Source of the DNA: Veillonella sp.
GTDB taxonomy: Bacteria > Bacillota > Negativicutes > Veillonellales > Veillonellaceae
Assembly: GCA_019419725.1 (NCBI GenBank)
Contig: DXZL01000007.1
Location: forward strand, 1 to 24,678
Reading direction: 5' to 3'
Length of the DNA stretch: 24,678 nt
The notes below the pieces were generated by a model that was not told the origin of the DNA, made no database searches, and saw only the letters and a program-made list of their open reading frames with translations. Numbering within the stretch: the stretch's first letter is position 1; each line of letters starts with the position of its first letter. Of the stretch, positions 23,579 through 24,678 are shown piece after piece. Both the position numbers and the translations under genes were made by a program.

Positions 23579-24678
23579 TAATAGGCCCCTTTCGATTTAA
23601 CGACAGCCAACACAGTTTTCAATAGATATACAATATCGATCCAGACGGACCAGTTATGAACATACCAAGAGTCCATTAATACACGCTCTTCATAGGTAGT
23701 ATCGCTACGACCGCTAACTTGCCATACACCGGTAATTCCTGGTGGTACAAGGTAAAAGTCGTTGATATAGTCGCCGTATTTTACGATTTCATCACGCACG
23801 ATAGGACGAGGACCTACAAGGCTCATATCCCCAACGAGAACATTCCACAATTGTGGCAATTCATCAAGGCTTGTTTTGCGAAGGAATTTACCAATACGAG
23901 TAACACGAGGATCATCTTTTAATTTGAAATCTCGTTCCCATTCCTCACGGGCTGCAGGATTTTCTTTCAAATATACCTCTAATGCCTCTTGTGCATTCGG
24001 CACCATGGAGCGGAATTTATAGCATGGGAACTCTTTACCACCTTGGCCAACGCGCTTGTGACCAAATACGATAGGACCTGGAGAATCTAGATAAATCAAT
24101 ACAGCTACGATAGCGAGGATTGGCAAGATCAAGATGCCACCACATACAGTAGCTACAATATCAAAGATGCGCTTCATAATGCGGTTAGACTTGCGAGCCA
24201 AGTTATTTTGTACCCGCAATACAACAGCTTGCTCTTCCATCATGCCCCGAGCCGTAATATTACTTGCTGGTAAACCAAATAACTCAGGCACAAAGGCTAC
24301 GCGTTTTACCAATAATTGCAATCGATTGATCAAAGATACTAACTTTTTAGGTTCTAACCCTGGTGCACAAATAAGAACTGTTTGTACACCTGTATCTTTG
24401 ATAACATGTTCAACATCGGAAAAAGCACCTAAACATGGATATTCTTTAGCAATAGCAGAGGATTTAGGATTATCATCTACATAACCAATAATCTTGTACG
24501 TAGCAATTGGCATGCGATCTAAGGATTTCTTTACGAGCTCTGCTGTTTTACCTGCACCAACGAGAAGGACTGGTATATTTAAATATCCTGCCTTTGAGAG
24601 AATCTTGCCTACAATAAAACGACTACTAAAGATAAAGAGTAGCATAAATAAATAGGCAAAGATAACAAAGAGTCGAGA
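23578..24678 (-). CDS. Undecaprenyl-phosphate sugar-1-phosphate transferase (WbaP-like), 5' end outside the window
   Basis: The last 366 residues of a polyprenyl-phosphate hexose-1-phosphate transferase, which starts repeat-unit synthesis on the inner membrane. The frame is open to the window edge, so the N-terminal membrane helices are cut off. What remains begins with the end of a hydrophobic helix, then a Rossmann-like CoA-binding type domain (IPVLLVGAGKTAELV, then KIIGYVDDNP). A further membrane helix near residue 170-192 precedes the catalytic domain: KRVGQGGKEFPCYKFRSM, RKTSLDELPQLWNVLVGDMSLVGPRP and PGITGVWQVSGRS. WbaP (galactose) or WcaJ (glucose) specificity cannot be told by motif, though galactose would suit the locus. 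Composition is ordinary rather than AT-rich, like glf. Confidence 0.92.

Overview
The window looks like a chromosomal segment of a Veillonella-type organism, a diderm Firmicute (Negativicutes). The AT-rich sequence carries outer-membrane autotransporters whose beta-barrels end in Phe, together with a Wzx/Wzy-type surface polysaccharide locus. Genus assignment is from recognition of the protein families, not from a search. Every gene I accept lies on the minus strand, so the window reads right to left.

Layout in transcription order. (1) 24678-11927 is a tightly packed polysaccharide operon, already under way at the right edge. It holds an undecaprenyl-phosphate sugar-1-phosphate transferase (5' end outside the window), UDP-galactopyranose mutase (glf), an O-acyltransferase, a Wzy-like polymerase, a DUF4422 glycosyltransferase, a GT4 glycosyltransferase, a polysaccharide deacetylase, a LicD-type phosphotransferase, an IspD/TarI-like cytidylyltransferase, a Wzx-like flippase and two SDR sugar epimerases. 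The set suggests a galactofuranose-containing glycan decorated with acyl groups and a CDP-derived phospho-polyol or phospho-alcohol. The middle of the locus is very AT-rich, but the DUF4422 gene, glf and the first transferase have ordinary composition, so the locus is mosaic. (2) 11798-10604 is an IS30-family insertion sequence. (3) 10426-8322 is a two-gene ATPase plus TOPRIM module resembling AbiL/PARIS/OLD-type anti-phage systems. The genes overlap at an A8 run that forms a perfect A_AAA_AAA slippery heptamer directly before the ATPase stop. (4) 8321-8181 is the decayed C-terminal tail of a third autotransporter, abutting the TOPRIM stop codon. (5) 7962-6754 is a TPR-like protein ending in an RNA-polymerase-alpha-CTD-like helix-hairpin-helix. 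(6) 6620-5959 is a graveyard of a porin C-terminus and an acyltransferase fragment. (7) 5878-5552 is a small secreted protein. (8) 5438-5298 is a candidate ~140-nt structured RNA with its own consensus promoter and intrinsic terminator. (9) 5186-2889 and 2569-215 are two paralogous autotransporters with nearly interchangeable barrels, different passengers and different proline-rich linkers, one built from nine 30-bp tandem repeats with a 60-bp super-period.

The items I consider most likely to be undescribed are the candidate frameshift joining the ATPase and TOPRIM proteins, and the structured RNA upstream of the second autotransporter. No tRNA, rRNA or CRISPR array is visible.
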